Origin: Actinomycetota bacterium | GTDB taxonomy: Bacteria; Actinomycetota; Acidimicrobiia; Acidimicrobiales; Ilumatobacteraceae | Assembly: GCA_963169215.1 (NCBI GenBank) | Contig: CAUJEE010000085.1 | Location: 1-51,769, forward strand | DNA length: 51,769 nt | Direction of reading: 5' to 3' | Shown here: piece by piece, positions 25,163 to 33,738 of the stretch | Layout of the letters: each line of letters opens with the position of its first letter | Position numbering within the stretch: position 1 is the first letter of the stretch | Notes under the pieces: model-generated | The model's database searches: none | Told to the model about the DNA's origin: nothing | The model's input: only the letters and a program-made list of their open reading frames with translations | Translations under genes and position numbers: made by a program

Positions 25163-26067
25163 ACGTGCTCGTAGTGGGGGGCGCCGGCTTCGTCGGCTCG
25201 CACCTCACCGAGCGGCTGGTCGCCGAGGGCAATGCCGTGGAGGTGGTCGACGACCTCACCTGCGGATCGTTGGCCAACCTCAGCGAGGCGCGGGCGTTGG
25301 GCGGCCAGTTGCAGATCCACACCCTCGACGCAGGCAGCGAGCAGTTCCAGGCGCTGGTGCAGTTGAAGACGCCGGCGGTGATCTACCACCTCGGGCTGCT
25401 GCCCCCTGGCTTGCCGGTGGAGGCCACAGGGGCGGCGTCGATGCGGTCGCTGTTCGGCGTGCTGGAGGCGGCGCGGGCGACGGGCGGGGTGAAGGTGGTG
25501 GTGGCGCTGTCGGCGGTGGCGCTGTACGGCGAGGTGAACGCCAAGGATCAGCCGATCAAGGAGAACCAGCCGTGGAATCCGGTCGGAGTGCGTGGCGTGC
25601 TCAGCCGCGCCGTCGCCGAGTTGCTGGCCGCCTATCGCGAGGAGCACGCTGTCGAGTTCACCGCGCTTGCGGTGGCCAACCTTTATGGCGCGCGCCAGCG
25701 GCCCGAAGGCGGGGTGACGGCGGCCTTCGCGCATGCAATCGCGACGCGATCAACTCCGACGATCAGTGGTGACGGCCGCCAGAGCCGCGACTTGCTGTTC
25801 ATCGACGACGCGGTCGATGCCCTGGTGCGGGCAGCCACCAAGGGCGGGGGTCTGGTGGTGAACGTCGGCACCGGGGTGGCCACGGCCGTGCGCGACCTGT
25901 GGACGCTGATGGCCGGGCCCGATGCCGCCTACCCCACGTCGGTGCCGCGCCGTGGCGACGAGGTGATCCGCTGTGCGTTGTCGCCGACGCGAGCCCGCAT
26001 CCACCTCGCCTGGGCACCGTGGACCGAGCTGTCGGTGGGCCTGGCCACGATGGGCCACCGCCGCTGA
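25159..26067 (+). CDS. NAD-dependent epimerase/dehydratase-like protein with degenerate active site
   Basis: The 302-residue protein has the extended SDR fold: NVLVVGGAGFVGSHLTERLV (NAD site), DDLTCGSLANL as in UDP-glucose 4-epimerase, and LYGARQRPEGGVTAAFAHAI. The catalytic region is altered. The serine motif is ALSAVALYGE, but where YxxxK should lie the sequence reads NPVGVRGVLSRAVAE: Tyr is Val and Lys is Arg. The GTG start overlaps the guanylyltransferase stop by 4 bp, so it is co-translated. Either it is inactive or a binding/regulatory protein, or it uses a different base. It ends 45 bp before the convergent gmd. Confidence 0.8.
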   Translation: MNVLVVGGAGFVGSHLTERLVAEGNAVEVVDDLTCGSLANLSEARALGGQLQIHTLDAGSEQFQALVQLKTPAVIYHLGLLPPGLPVEATGAASMRSLFGVLEAARATGGVKVVVALSAVALYGEVNAKDQPIKENQPWNPVGVRGVLSRAVAELLAAYREEHAVEFTALAVANLYGARQRPEGGVTAAFAHAIATRSTPTISGDGRQSRDLLFIDDAVDALVRAATKGGGLVVNVGTGVATAVRDLWTLMAGPDAAYPTSVPRRGDEVIRCALSPTRARIHLAWAPWTELSVGLATMGHRR

Positions 26068-26112
26068 GCTGTGCCGTACTGGCTCGGTGGGCGGCCAGAT
26101 CGCGTCGGGCGC

Positions 26113-27099
26113 TCAGCGAGGGAGCTTGGCGCTCTCCAGGGCCATGTCGTGGGCGACCATCATCTTCACCAGCGTCGGGAAGTCGACTTCCGGCTTCCAG
26201 CCCAGCTTGGTGCGCGCCTTGGTGGGGTCGCCGATCAGCAGATCGACCTCGGCCGGGCGGAAGAACTTCTGGTCTTGGCGCACGTAGCGCTCCCAGTCGC
26301 TGATGCCCGCCTCGGCGAAGGCCACCTCGACCAGCTCGTGGCCGGTGTGGGTCTCGCCGGTGGCCACTACGTAGTCGTCGGGGGCGTCCTGTTGCAGCAT
26401 CAGCCACATCGCCTTCACGTAGTCGCCGGCGTAGCCCCAGTCGCGCTTGAAGTCGAGGTTGCCGAGTACCAGCTCGTCCTGCAGGCCGAGCTTGATGCGC
26501 GCCACCGCGTTGGTGACCTTGCGGGTGACGAACTCCATGCCGCGCCGCGGGCCTTCGTGGTTGAACAGGATGCCGCTGCACGCGAACAGGTCGTAGCTCT
26601 CGCGGTAGTTCACCACGATGTCGTGGCCGAACACCTTGGCGCACCCGTAGGGCGAGCGGGGGTGGAACGGTGTGCGCTCGGTCTGTGGGGTCTCGCGCAC
26701 CTTGCCGAACATCTCGCTGCTGCTCGCCTGGTAGAAGCGGATCTTGTTGTTCTGCGCGCCGCCCACCATGCGGATCGCCTCGAGCATGCGCAACACGCCG
26801 AGGCCGGTGATGTTGGCGGTGAGTTCGGCCTGGTTGAAGCTGAGCGCGACAAAGCTGATCGCGCCGAGGTTGTACACCTCGTCGGGCTGGGCGTGCTCCA
26901 GCGCCTTCACCAGCGATGGCAGGTCGGCCAGGTCGCCGGGCACCGGCTCGACGAAGGGGAACTCGTCGCGCACCTGGTCGAACTTGGGGTTGTTCTGCCC
27001 CTTGACCATGCCGAACACCTCGTAGCCCTTGCCGTGCAAGAACTCGGCCAGGTGCTGGCCGTCCTGTCCTGTGATGCCTGTGATGAATGCGCGGGGCAT
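26113..27099 (-). CDS. gmd: GDP-mannose 4,6-dehydratase
   Basis: Converts GDP-mannose to GDP-4-keto-6-deoxymannose, the precursor of GDP-fucose or GDP-rhamnose. The 328-residue protein has [17 protein letters not shown] (NADP site), [14 protein letters not shown], the catalytic SSSEMFG and the YxxxK pair in [11 protein letters not shown]. The Gmd markers [17 protein letters not shown] and [21 protein letters not shown] are present. The ATG at 27099 follows GCGGAGACGAGAG at a ribosome-site distance, with TAGACT as -10 about 36 nt upstream. The partner Fcl is 6.4 kb away on the same strand. With ManB and the guanylyltransferase it completes GDP-fucose synthesis from mannose-6-phosphate. Confidence 0.94.
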   Translation of the reverse strand: MPRAFITGITGQDGQHLAEFLHGKGYEVFGMVKGQNNPKFDQVRDEFPFVEPVPGDLADLPSLVKALEHAQPDEVYNLGAISFVALSFNQAELTANITGLGVLRMLEAIRMVGGAQNNKIRFYQASSSEMFGKVRETPQTERTPFHPRSPYGCAKVFGHDIVVNYRESYDLFACSGILFNHEGPRRGMEFVTRKVTNAVARIKLGLQDELVLGNLDFKRDWGYAGDYVKAMWLMLQQDAPDDYVVATGETHTGHELVEVAFAEAGISDWERYVRQDQKFFRPAEVDLLIGDPTKARTKLGWKPEVDFPTLVKMMVAHDMALESAKLPR

Positions 27100-27134
27100 G
27101 GTGGGCTCTCGTCTCCGCTTCGTCGAGTCGCCTG

Positions 27135-27140
27135 AGTCTA
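27135..27140 (-). promoter_or_regulatory. -10 box of gmd (leadered)
   Basis: Minus-strand TAGACT gives a leader of about 30 nt that includes the GGAG-type ribosome site. Confidence 0.35.
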
Positions 27141-27364
27141 CGGCCTCCGCGTCCCCTGCGGGCGGTGGCCGCGCGGTGAAGTCGGGGGCCCGGAGCGCCG
27201 ACATCGTCCAGACCAAGTCTGGGCCTACTTCAGCCGCTGCATGTGGTGTCAGCGTGCTGGCGTGCCGGCGACACGTATCGCGACCCTTGCAGTTGACCCC
27301 GGATCACGGACACCCTTGTTGAGGCGGAGGGAGGCGTCGTGGCGCGGGTCGTGAGGTGTCGGCG

Positions 27365-27379
27365 ACCGATTCGAAATCG
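27365..27379. promoter_or_regulatory. Dyad CCGATT-CGA-AATCGG, possible operator
   Basis: A perfect 6-bp inverted repeat around a 3-bp centre, in the AT-richer part of the gmd/glycosyltransferase gap. It is about 85 bp upstream of the TAGCCT box. Protein-binding is a guess from its symmetry. Confidence 0.3.
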
Positions 27380-27451
27380 GAACAAGGAGAAACGCGGACA
27401 CATACCAGGGCTCATCCCGCGGGCGGCGGGGCGCTGAACGAGTTGTCGCAC

Positions 27452-27457
27452 TAGCCT
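27452..27457 (+). promoter_or_regulatory. -10 box of glycosyltransferase 4 (leaderless)
   Basis: TAGCCT followed by 7 nt and the ATG at 27465. It probably also drives cofD. Confidence 0.5.
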
Positions 27458-27464
27458 CGGCGGG

Positions 27465-28574
27465 ATGGACGCGCCCCCCACGGATGCCGTTCGCGTCGCC
27501 TTCGACACTGGGCCGTTGCACGGGGCGCGCACGGGGATCGGGCACGCGGTGGCGGCGTTGCACGCGGCGCTGCACCAACGCGACGACGTCGACCTGACCG
27601 ACTACCTGGTGTCGTTCCGCGCCGAACCCGGCCCGGGGGCACGGCGGTTGCCGATACCGGCGGCTGTGGCCCATCGCTGCTGGGCGCGCAGCGACCTGCC
27701 CCGCGCCGACCGCTGGTTGGCCGGCGTGGAGCTGGTGCACGGCACCAACTACGTCGTGCCGCCCACCCGCGCTCCGCAACTGGTGTCGGTGTACGACTGC
27801 TGGTTCCTGCGCAACCCCGGCCAGGCAGTCGGCGCCGTGCACCGCTCCGGCCAGGTGCTACGGCGCAGCATCGAGCGCGGTGCCACGGTTGTGACCAGCT
27901 CGCATGCCACCACCGCGGCCGTGCGTGACCTGTTCCCCGGCGTTCGGGTGCACACGGTGCACCTGGGCGCGCTGGCCCTTCCCGCTGCCCCCGCCACGGC
28001 GCCGGTGGCCGAGCTGAAGGGCCGCCCCTACGTGCTGGCCGTGGGCACGATCGAGCGGCGCAAGAACCTGCCCACGCTCGTGCGTGCCTTCGGAGCCGTC
28101 GCCACCCAGCACCCCGACCTACTGCTGGTGCTCGCCGGTGGCGACGGCGACGACCGCGACGCTGTCGACGCGGCGGTCGATGCGCTCGGCCCTGGTCTGG
28201 CCCCGCGAGTGCTGTTCGCCGGGCGCGTCGACGACGACGCCCGCGCCTGGCTGGTGCGCAACGCGGCGGTGTTGGCCTATCCCTCGCTCGACGAGGGCTT
28301 CGGCTTCCCCCTGCTTGACGCGATGCAAGCCGGAGTGCCGGTGGTGGCCAGCGACGCCGGCTCGATCCCGGAAGTCGGCGGTGACGCGGCCCTGCTTTGT
28401 GCGGCCCTCGACGGCGACAACCTGGCCGCCAACCTGTCCGCCGCGCTCACCGACAGCGAAGTGCGCGCCCGCCTGGTGAACGCCGGCGACCAGCAGTGGC
28501 GGCGGTTCACGTGGACCAAGTGCGCCGACGACACCGTGGCCCTCTACCGACAACTGGCAGGGGAGGGGCGATGA
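27465..28574 (+). CDS. Glycosyltransferase family 4 protein (4)
   Basis: The 369-residue protein is a GT-B enzyme. The acceptor half starts VRVAFDTGPLHGARTGIGHA and has ELVHGTNYVVPP and VSVYDCWFLRNP. The donor half has VLAVGTIERRKNLPTLVRAF and AYPSLDEGFGFPLLDAMQAG (EX7E motif). It resembles mannosyltransferases of polysaccharide clusters. The ATG sits 7 nt after TAGCCT with no ribosome site. Its TGA overlaps the cofD ATG by 4 bp, so a sugar transferase and an F420 gene share a transcript. I see no functional reason for the pairing other than the conserved neighbourhood. Confidence 0.87.
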   Translation: MDAPPTDAVRVAFDTGPLHGARTGIGHAVAALHAALHQRDDVDLTDYLVSFRAEPGPGARRLPIPAAVAHRCWARSDLPRADRWLAGVELVHGTNYVVPPTRAPQLVSVYDCWFLRNPGQAVGAVHRSGQVLRRSIERGATVVTSSHATTAAVRDLFPGVRVHTVHLGALALPAAPATAPVAELKGRPYVLAVGTIERRKNLPTLVRAFGAVATQHPDLLLVLAGGDGDDRDAVDAAVDALGPGLAPRVLFAGRVDDDARAWLVRNAAVLAYPSLDEGFGFPLLDAMQAGVPVVASDAGSIPEVGGDAALLCAALDGDNLAANLSAALTDSEVRARLVNAGDQQWRRFTWTKCADDTVALYRQLAGEGR

Positions 28575-29539
28575 CGGTGGCGGTGCTGTGCGGCGGGGTG
28601 GGTGCGGCCCGCTTCCTGTCGGGGCTCGCCGGGGTGCACCCACCCACCGACACTGTCGGCATCGTCAACACCGCCGACGACACGGTGATGCACGGGCTGT
28701 CGATCTCGCCCGACATCGACACCATCACCTACACCCTCGCCTGGGCGATCGACCCCGAACGCGGCTGGGGTCTGAGCGAGGAGAGTTGGCGGGTGATGGA
28801 CGCCTTGGCTCGCTACCTGCCGGTGCGACCACGGGCATCGGGGGCCGCGGCCACCTGGTTCAAGCTCGGCGACCGCGACCTGGCCACCCACCTGTACCGC
28901 ACCGCCCGCCTGGCCGAGGGGGCCACGCTCAGCGAGGTGACTGCCGAGATCTGCCGGGCGTGGGGCGTGCACCAGCGTCTGTTGCCGATGTGCGACGAGA
29001 CGGTCAGCACGGTGGTGCACCTCGCCACCGAGGACATCGACGTGCCGTTCCAGGAGTACTTCGTGCAACGCCGCCACGCCGTGCCGGTTTCGGCCGTGCG
29101 CTTCGCCGGCACCGACACCGCTCGCCCCACCCGGGCGGTGTTGACCGCGCTACGCGGCGCAGAGCTGGTGGCCATCGCCCCCTCCAATCCGCTGGTGTCG
29201 ATCGGCCCGATCCGTGCCCTGGGCGGCATCGACGAGTTGCTCGCCGCCCGCCGCGACAGTGTGGTGGCGGTGTCTCCGATCGTCGGCGGGGCAGCGTTGA
29301 AGGGTCCCGCCGATCACATGCTGGCCGAACTCGGCCACGAGCCGTCGGTGGTCGGCGTGGCTCGCCTCTACGCTCCGATCGCAGCGACACTGGTGATCGA
29401 TCCGGTCGACGCCCACCACGCCGCCGCAGTCGAAGCGGCCGGCATGCGCGCGATAGTCGCCGAGAGCGTGATGAGCACGCCCGCCGTCGCCCACTCGTTG
29501 GCCTCCACCGTGCTGTCGGCAGTGCGCCTGCCCTCCTGA
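28571..29539 (+). CDS. cofD: 2-phospho-L-lactate transferase (coenzyme F420 synthesis)
   Basis: Joins a phosphoenolpyruvate/phospholactate-derived guanylyl donor to Fo, making (dehydro)F420-0; called FbiA in mycobacteria. The 322-residue protein has the N-terminal VLCGGVGAARFLSGLAGV, IVNTADDTVMHGLSISPDID, LGDRDLATHLYRTARLAEG and APSNPLVSIGPIRALGG, all hallmarks of CofD. The ATG overlaps the glycosyltransferase stop (ATGA). FbiB, usually next to FbiA, is absent, as is WhiB2. It ends 17 bp from the convergent flippase. Confidence 0.93.
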   Translation: MTVAVLCGGVGAARFLSGLAGVHPPTDTVGIVNTADDTVMHGLSISPDIDTITYTLAWAIDPERGWGLSEESWRVMDALARYLPVRPRASGAAATWFKLGDRDLATHLYRTARLAEGATLSEVTAEICRAWGVHQRLLPMCDETVSTVVHLATEDIDVPFQEYFVQRRHAVPVSAVRFAGTDTARPTRAVLTALRGAELVAIAPSNPLVSIGPIRALGGIDELLAARRDSVVAVSPIVGGAALKGPADHMLAELGHEPSVVGVARLYAPIAATLVIDPVDAHHAAAVEAAGMRAIVAESVMSTPAVAHSLASTVLSAVRLPS

Positions 29540-29556
29540 ACCGCGGCCGACGGCCG

Positions 29557-30882
29557 TCAGGTCTCGAACGGCATGTCGATGATCGCGTCCATCATCGAGC
29601 CGTGATCGGGCTCGACGCCCTTGCGCAGCTGGCGCTTCAAGGCCACCGCGAACGCACACAGCGACGCAGCCGAGGAGGCGATCAGGCCGAACTCGATGCG
29701 CCGGAAGAGCTGATCGGCGCTGAGCCAGGTGACGAGCACGAAGGTGATCATCCCCAGGCCCCAACCGGCACCCACGAGCGCATGGCCACGCAGCGCGATG
29801 ACCGCTTGCGCGAGGGCGAGGGCCAGCATGTACAGCGCGCTGCTGAGGGCCAGCATCGCCAGGGTGCGGCTCTGTAGTTCGGCGTCGTACATCTTGCGGA
29901 TCACATACGGCCCCACCGCATACGCGCCGACGGTGCCGATCACACCGACGGCGATGACCAGCACCAACAGCTTGCGGAACCCACGGCGGAACTCGTCGAG
30001 CTGGTTGCGCGCGGCCAGCCGCGACAGACGGGGCAACAGCGCGGCCTGCACCGCCTGGAACAAGAACAGGGGTATGCGCGACAACAGCACGCCGTAGCCG
30101 AACTGGGTGACCAGTTCTTTCTGGTCGGGCTCGCGCAGCAGGTTGGCGGCCACCGGGCCGGCGTTCACCAGTCCGGCGGCGAACACCGAGCCGAGCAGCA
30201 GCCAGCCGAGATTGGGGGTCACCTCGCCCCAAGTTGCCGGTGGGCCGTCCTCGGTGCGCAACTGCTTGCCCCACCACACCAGCAAGAAGCCCACCAGTGG
30301 GGCCAGCGCGACCGCCATCCCGTAGGGGCCGACGGTGGCCACGCCGGCAGCGGCGAGGATGAGGCATAGCACGACGCGCACCACACCGTCGGCGCCCATC
30401 ACCACCGCGTACGACTTGAACCGGCCACTGCCGCTGGAGATGCCGCGGGCGAGGTGCACCGGCGCGTAGCTGGCGAAGGCGACGACCAGCGCGAACATCA
30501 TCACCCACTCGCCGTCGAAGTACGAGTCGGCGATCAGCGGGCCGGCGGCCAGCATCAGAACGCTCACGATAGCGGCCAGACCGAGGCCGAGCAGTGCCAC
30601 CTTGCGCACCACCGGCCGGGTGCCCTGTCCGAGCGCCCGCCGGTGCGACAGGGCACGGCCGAGTTCCTGCTCGAGCGGCAGGAAGAACCCCGGCGCGAGC
30701 GCGAAGGTGGCGAACCACAGCGACAGCACGGGGCTGAACGGCTCCTCACCGCCGAGAGCGTCCTTGCCGACGCGCAGGAACACGAAACTGGCGAGCCCGG
30801 ACACGAGAAGACCGAGGCCCACCGGAATGGTTCCCTCCGGGAGCGGTACCCGGGAAGAAGACTGCTCGTCGGAGGCTGCCAC
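29557..30882 (-). CDS. Polysaccharide flippase-like membrane protein (MATE/Wzx/MurJ superfamily)
   Basis: The 441-residue protein has about 12 membrane helices. The N-terminal segments GLGLLVSGLASFVFLRVG and PFSPVLSLWFATFALAPGFF, the PLEQELGRALSHRRALGQG loop and later repeated hydrophobic blocks match lipopolysaccharide/lipid-linked oligosaccharide flippases. It could export the undecaprenyl-linked product of the nearby glycosyltransferases. I chose the GTG at 30882, 10 nt after TAGTGT. A GTG four codons earlier overlaps that box and is the alternative. It diverges from the SpoIID-domain gene. Confidence 0.8.
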   Translation of the reverse strand: MAASDEQSSSRVPLPEGTIPVGLGLLVSGLASFVFLRVGKDALGGEEPFSPVLSLWFATFALAPGFFLPLEQELGRALSHRRALGQGTRPVVRKVALLGLGLAAIVSVLMLAAGPLIADSYFDGEWVMMFALVVAFASYAPVHLARGISSGSGRFKSYAVVMGADGVVRVVLCLILAAAGVATVGPYGMAVALAPLVGFLLVWWGKQLRTEDGPPATWGEVTPNLGWLLLGSVFAAGLVNAGPVAANLLREPDQKELVTQFGYGVLLSRIPLFLFQAVQAALLPRLSRLAARNQLDEFRRGFRKLLVLVIAVGVIGTVGAYAVGPYVIRKMYDAELQSRTLAMLALSSALYMLALALAQAVIALRGHALVGAGWGLGMITFVLVTWLSADQLFRRIEFGLIASSAASLCAFAVALKRQLRKGVEPDHGSMMDAIIDMPFET

Positions 30883-30892
30883 CAAGTCGGCC

Positions 30893-30898
30893 ACACTA
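30893..30898 (-). promoter_or_regulatory. -10 box of the flippase gene (leaderless)
   Basis: Minus-strand TAGTGT followed by 10 nt and the GTG at 30882. Confidence 0.35.
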
Positions 30899-30975
30899 TC
30901 CGCGAGACTGGGGAAATGCGGTCGTGCGCCCCCCACCCGCCTCGGTTCTGGCCTGCCGCGCGCCGATATCTCTTC

Positions 30976-33465
30976 GTGAGCCGCTCGCACTCCCGAATGT
31001 CGATCGCCGCGCTCGCCGCCGTCGGCCTTGCCGCCGGGGCCTTTGCCGGCACGGCCCTTACCGTCGGTGTCGCTCCCGCTCCCTCTGCGGCCGACACCGC
31101 GGTGACCCTCGACGGGCACGGCATCGGGCACGGCGTCGGCCTCAGCCAATGGGGCGCGTACGGATACGCGGTCGACCTGGGGTGGAACTCGGCGCAGATT
31201 CTCGACCACTACTACGGCGGCACAGTGGCCGGCACCATCCCGCTCGACACAGTGCTGCCCGTGCGCCTGCTGTCGCTCGACAACAAGGTCACCACCGTGG
31301 TGAGCCCCACCGGCGGATTGCTGGTCGATGGTGTTGCCGGCGGCCCCTGGCAGTCGGTCACAGCCCAGTGGACCGGTTCGTCGTACCGGGTTTACGCGCG
31401 GAGCAGCCAGAGCTGCGCAGTCGGGGGCACCACGGTGGCCAACGCGGTGGCCGGTTCGGTGACAATCCGCACACAGGTCGACACGTCGATCACGCCCAAC
31501 TACGGCGACCTGCTCGGTGTTTGCCAGTCGGACGCTTCGCTGCGTGCCTATCGCGGGGTGATCGTGGCCACCCAGTCGGGTACGCGCACGGTGAATCAGG
31601 TGCCGATGGAGCACTACCTGCGTTCGGTGATCGCCAAGGAGATGTCTCCGGGTTGGTCGACCGCAGGAGGGGGCCAGGGCGCGCAGGCACTACAGGCCCA
31701 GGCCGTGGCGGCGCGCAGCTACGCGTTCGCCGAAAACCGCTACTCGCCCTACGCCAAGACGTGCGACACCACCGCCTGCCAGGTGTACGTCGGCGCAGCC
31801 ACCCGTGCCTCGGTGGGCGCTGGGTTCGTGCAGGTCGAGTACCCCAGCACCGACGCAGCGGTGCTCGCCACCGCCGGTGTGGTGCGCCGGGTGGGCAACA
31901 CCGCCGGCCCGGTGGCGTACACCATGTTCGCCGCCTCCTCGGGGGGCTACACGCTGCCCGGCAACAGCGAGCTGATGCCGTTCCCGGCGGTGTTCGACGA
32001 CGGCGACGACACCCCCAACAACCCGTACCACAACTGGTCGGTCACGCTCAGCGGGTCGCAGATATCGGCGGCCTATCCGCAGATCGGCACGTTCACTTCC
32101 CTCGCGGTGCTGTCGCGCAACGGCTACGGCGACTGGGGTGGGCGGGTGCTGTCGATCAAGGTGCAGGGCACGGCCAGCTCCACAACCGTCACCGGCGATG
32201 CCTTCAAGGCCAAGTTCGGCCTCAAGTCGAACTGGTTCAACGTGCGTGGATCGACGCCGATCGACCCGTGCCTGGGGAACAACCCGCCGCCAGTCGGGGC
32301 CGCGTTCCCAGGCCCGATCGCGGCCCGCTTCAACGCCATCGACCCGGTGCGCCTGGTCGACACCCGCATCGGCAAGGGTGCTCCCAGTGGTTCATTGCCC
32401 GGTGGATGCACCCTCGTGGTCGACCCCGGCCTACCCGGCAATGCCAGCGCGGCGGTGGTGAACATCACCTCCGTGCTGCCTGGCGCCGGCGGATACATGA
32501 CTGCCTACCCGTGCGGCACGCCACTGCCCACGGCGTCGGTTCTGCAGGCGCTACCCGGGCGGGTCGTCGCGGCCACCACCACGGTGCCACTCGGCGCCAA
32601 CGGCACTTTCTGCATCTACTCCTCCACGGCCGGTGATGTGCTGGTCGACCTGTTCGGCTCGTACGCACCTTTCAGCGGCGACCGCTTCCAGCCGGTCTCG
32701 CCGACCCGGCTGTACGACTCGCGCGGTGGCGACCTGCTGGCGGCGGGCACGATCGTGCACGTGCCGGTGGTGGGCCAGTCCGGCACCCCCGTGGGGGCCA
32801 CGGCGGCGGCGCTGACGCTGCACGCCGTCTCAGCCGCCGCGGACGGCTTCGCCACGGTCTACCCATGCTCGGCATCCGTGCCCGACGTCAGCTCGATCAA
32901 CTTCATCCAGTCGGTCGACATCGCCAACCAGGCCATCGTCGCGCTCAGTGCCGGAGGTGAGGTGTGCGTCCATGTCAGCGCCCCGATGCACGTCGTCGTC
33001 GACCTCGGCGGCTGGTACGGCAGCGCCGGCACGGCCGAGTTTGTCGCCTTGCCGCCGACCCGCGTGATCGACACCCGCTTCGGGCTCGGCCTGTCGGCGC
33101 CCTTGTCGGCCGGGGGCAATGCGTCGCTGGCACTCGCTGCCACCGCCGGCATGCCCGCCGCTGAGGGTTTGGCGGCCCCAGTGGCGGTGGTCACCGCTGT
33201 CGACCCCAGCGCTGCGGGTGGGCTCACGGTGCATCCCTGTATGTCACCGCTCCCGGCAGCGTCGCATGTGCGGTATCAGCCCGGTGCCAATGCCGCGGTG
33301 ACCGTCGTGGTTCCCGACGATGTCAACGGTCAGTGGTGTCTCGCCGCAGAGCAGCCCACGCACGTGGTGATGGACGTGAGCGGCTATTTCACCTATCCGG
33401 TGACGTTCCTCAGCCAGGCGGCCACGGTCTTCTCGACGGCGCGGCGTCTCAACTGGACACCCTGA
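30976..33465 (+). CDS. Secreted SpoIID/LytB-domain protein with three PxRLxDTR modules
   Basis: The 829-residue protein has a signal peptide (residues about 1-40, basic SRSHSR then Ala/Gly/Val run). A SpoIID domain follows at about 45-440: GHGIGHGVGLSQWGAYGYA, then VPMEHYLRSVIAKEMSPGW and LQAQAVAARSYAF, the last two containing the family's conserved Glu and Gln/Ala motif. Three modules of about 110-120 residues follow from residue about 456: VRLVDTR, TRLYDSR and TRVIDTR, each ending VVxDxxGxY. SpoIID proteins cut or bind denuded glycan, so a peptidoglycan role is likely. No sporulation genes are seen. The GTG at 30976 is the most upstream start that keeps the basic n-region. Its 3' end overlaps a convergent small gene by 73 bp. 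Confidence 0.85.
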   Translation: MSRSHSRMSIAALAAVGLAAGAFAGTALTVGVAPAPSAADTAVTLDGHGIGHGVGLSQWGAYGYAVDLGWNSAQILDHYYGGTVAGTIPLDTVLPVRLLSLDNKVTTVVSPTGGLLVDGVAGGPWQSVTAQWTGSSYRVYARSSQSCAVGGTTVANAVAGSVTIRTQVDTSITPNYGDLLGVCQSDASLRAYRGVIVATQSGTRTVNQVPMEHYLRSVIAKEMSPGWSTAGGGQGAQALQAQAVAARSYAFAENRYSPYAKTCDTTACQVYVGAATRASVGAGFVQVEYPSTDAAVLATAGVVRRVGNTAGPVAYTMFAASSGGYTLPGNSELMPFPAVFDDGDDTPNNPYHNWSVTLSGSQISAAYPQIGTFTSLAVLSRNGYGDWGGRVLSIKVQGTASSTTVTGDAFKAKFGLKSNWFNVRGSTPIDPCLGNNPPPVGAAFPGPIAARFNAIDPVRLVDTRIGKGAPSGSLPGGCTLVVDPGLPGNASAAVVNITSVLPGAGGYMTAYPCGTPLPTASVLQALPGRVVAATTTVPLGANGTFCIYSSTAGDVLVDLFGSYAPFSGDRFQPVSPTRLYDSRGGDLLAAGTIVHVPVVGQSGTPVGATAAALTLHAVSAAADGFATVYPCSASVPDVSSINFIQSVDIANQAIVALSAGGEVCVHVSAPMHVVVDLGGWYGSAGTAEFVALPPTRVIDTRFGLGLSAPLSAGGNASLALAATAGMPAAEGLAAPVAVVTAVDPSAAGGLTVHPCMSPLPAASHVRYQPGANAAVTVVVPDDVNGQWCLAAEQPTHVVMDVSGYFTYPVTFLSQAATVFSTARRLNWTP
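32335..33400 (+). repeat. Three PxRLxDTR modules in the SpoIID-domain protein
   Basis: Modules begin near 32341, 32689 and 33046. Each has P-x-R-[LV]-x-D-[TS]-R, a central YPC or HPC (YPCGTPLP, YPCSASVP, HPCMSPLP), an asparagine/valine-rich strand and the end VDL(F/G)GxY/VDVSGYF. They are strongly diverged at the DNA level. Confidence 0.7.
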
Positions 33466-33629
33466 ATCGCGAGCACACCGAATCCGATAGCGACGAAGGC
33501 CGCATCGCGGGCCACCTTGGTGACGGTGCCGGCAGTGGCGCCGGCGAGCACGGTTTCCACGCGACGCAGGTCGAGGCGGGTGAGGTCGAGACCGGTGAGA
33601 TCGAACGAGGGGGTCGGTAGCGCGGGCAT
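33393..33629 (-). CDS. Small protein with one hydrophobic segment, unknown function
   Basis: The 78-residue protein starts MPALPTPSFDLTGLDLTRLD, where the repeated DLTxLDL pattern forms an acidic amphipathic lead. A hydrophobic stretch follows at about residues 43-62 (DAAFVAIGFGVLAIQGVQL) and then a basic tail. It resembles small membrane-associated proteins; I do not recognise the family. The ATG at 33629 follows TAGGCT by 10 nt. AGGAGG lies only 1 nt from the ATG, so the ribosome site is unlikely to act normally. It overlaps the last 73 bp of the SpoIID-domain gene. Confidence 0.6.
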   Translation of the reverse strand: MPALPTPSFDLTGLDLTRLDLRRVETVLAGATAGTVTKVARDAAFVAIGFGVLAIQGVQLRRRAVEKTVAAWLRNVTG

Positions 33630-33639
33630 GCCTCCTGGG

Positions 33640-33645
33640 AGCCTA
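33640..33645 (-). promoter_or_regulatory. -10 box of the 78-aa protein (leaderless)
   Basis: Minus-strand TAGGCT followed by 10 nt and the ATG at 33629. Confidence 0.4.
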
Positions 33646-33738
33646 GCGATGTTGACCGTTCGTGCGCCCCGGGGGCACAGCTGTGGGCGCGTGGGTGACA
33701 CACGGCCGGGTGACCCGCGCCGCCGCCCGCCCCCCGGC

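Larger units (their letters stand above)
27100..27464. other. 365-bp intergenic region, divergent promoters
   Basis: No gene found. It lies between gmd (minus) and the glycosyltransferase at 27465 (plus). It holds the gmd -10 (27135-27140), a 6-bp-stem dyad (27365-27379) and the TAGCCT box of the plus-strand gene (27452-27457). The middle has lower GC than its neighbours and no convincing open frame on either strand. No tRNA fold was seen. Confidence 0.6.

Noticed and set aside
27340-27400. tRNA-like element suggested by GATTCGAAATC
   Set aside because: It resembles a T-loop but has no acceptor stem, D-arm or anticodon arm around it; the symmetric repeat explains it better.
29540-29556. Terminator between cofD and the flippase gene
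   Set aside because: The GGCC repeats give only a 4-bp stem and no T-run follows.
33630-33636. AGGAGG directly before the ATG at 33629 as a ribosome site
   Set aside because: Only 1 nt separates it from the ATG, too close to act; a -10 box at leaderless distance explains the start.
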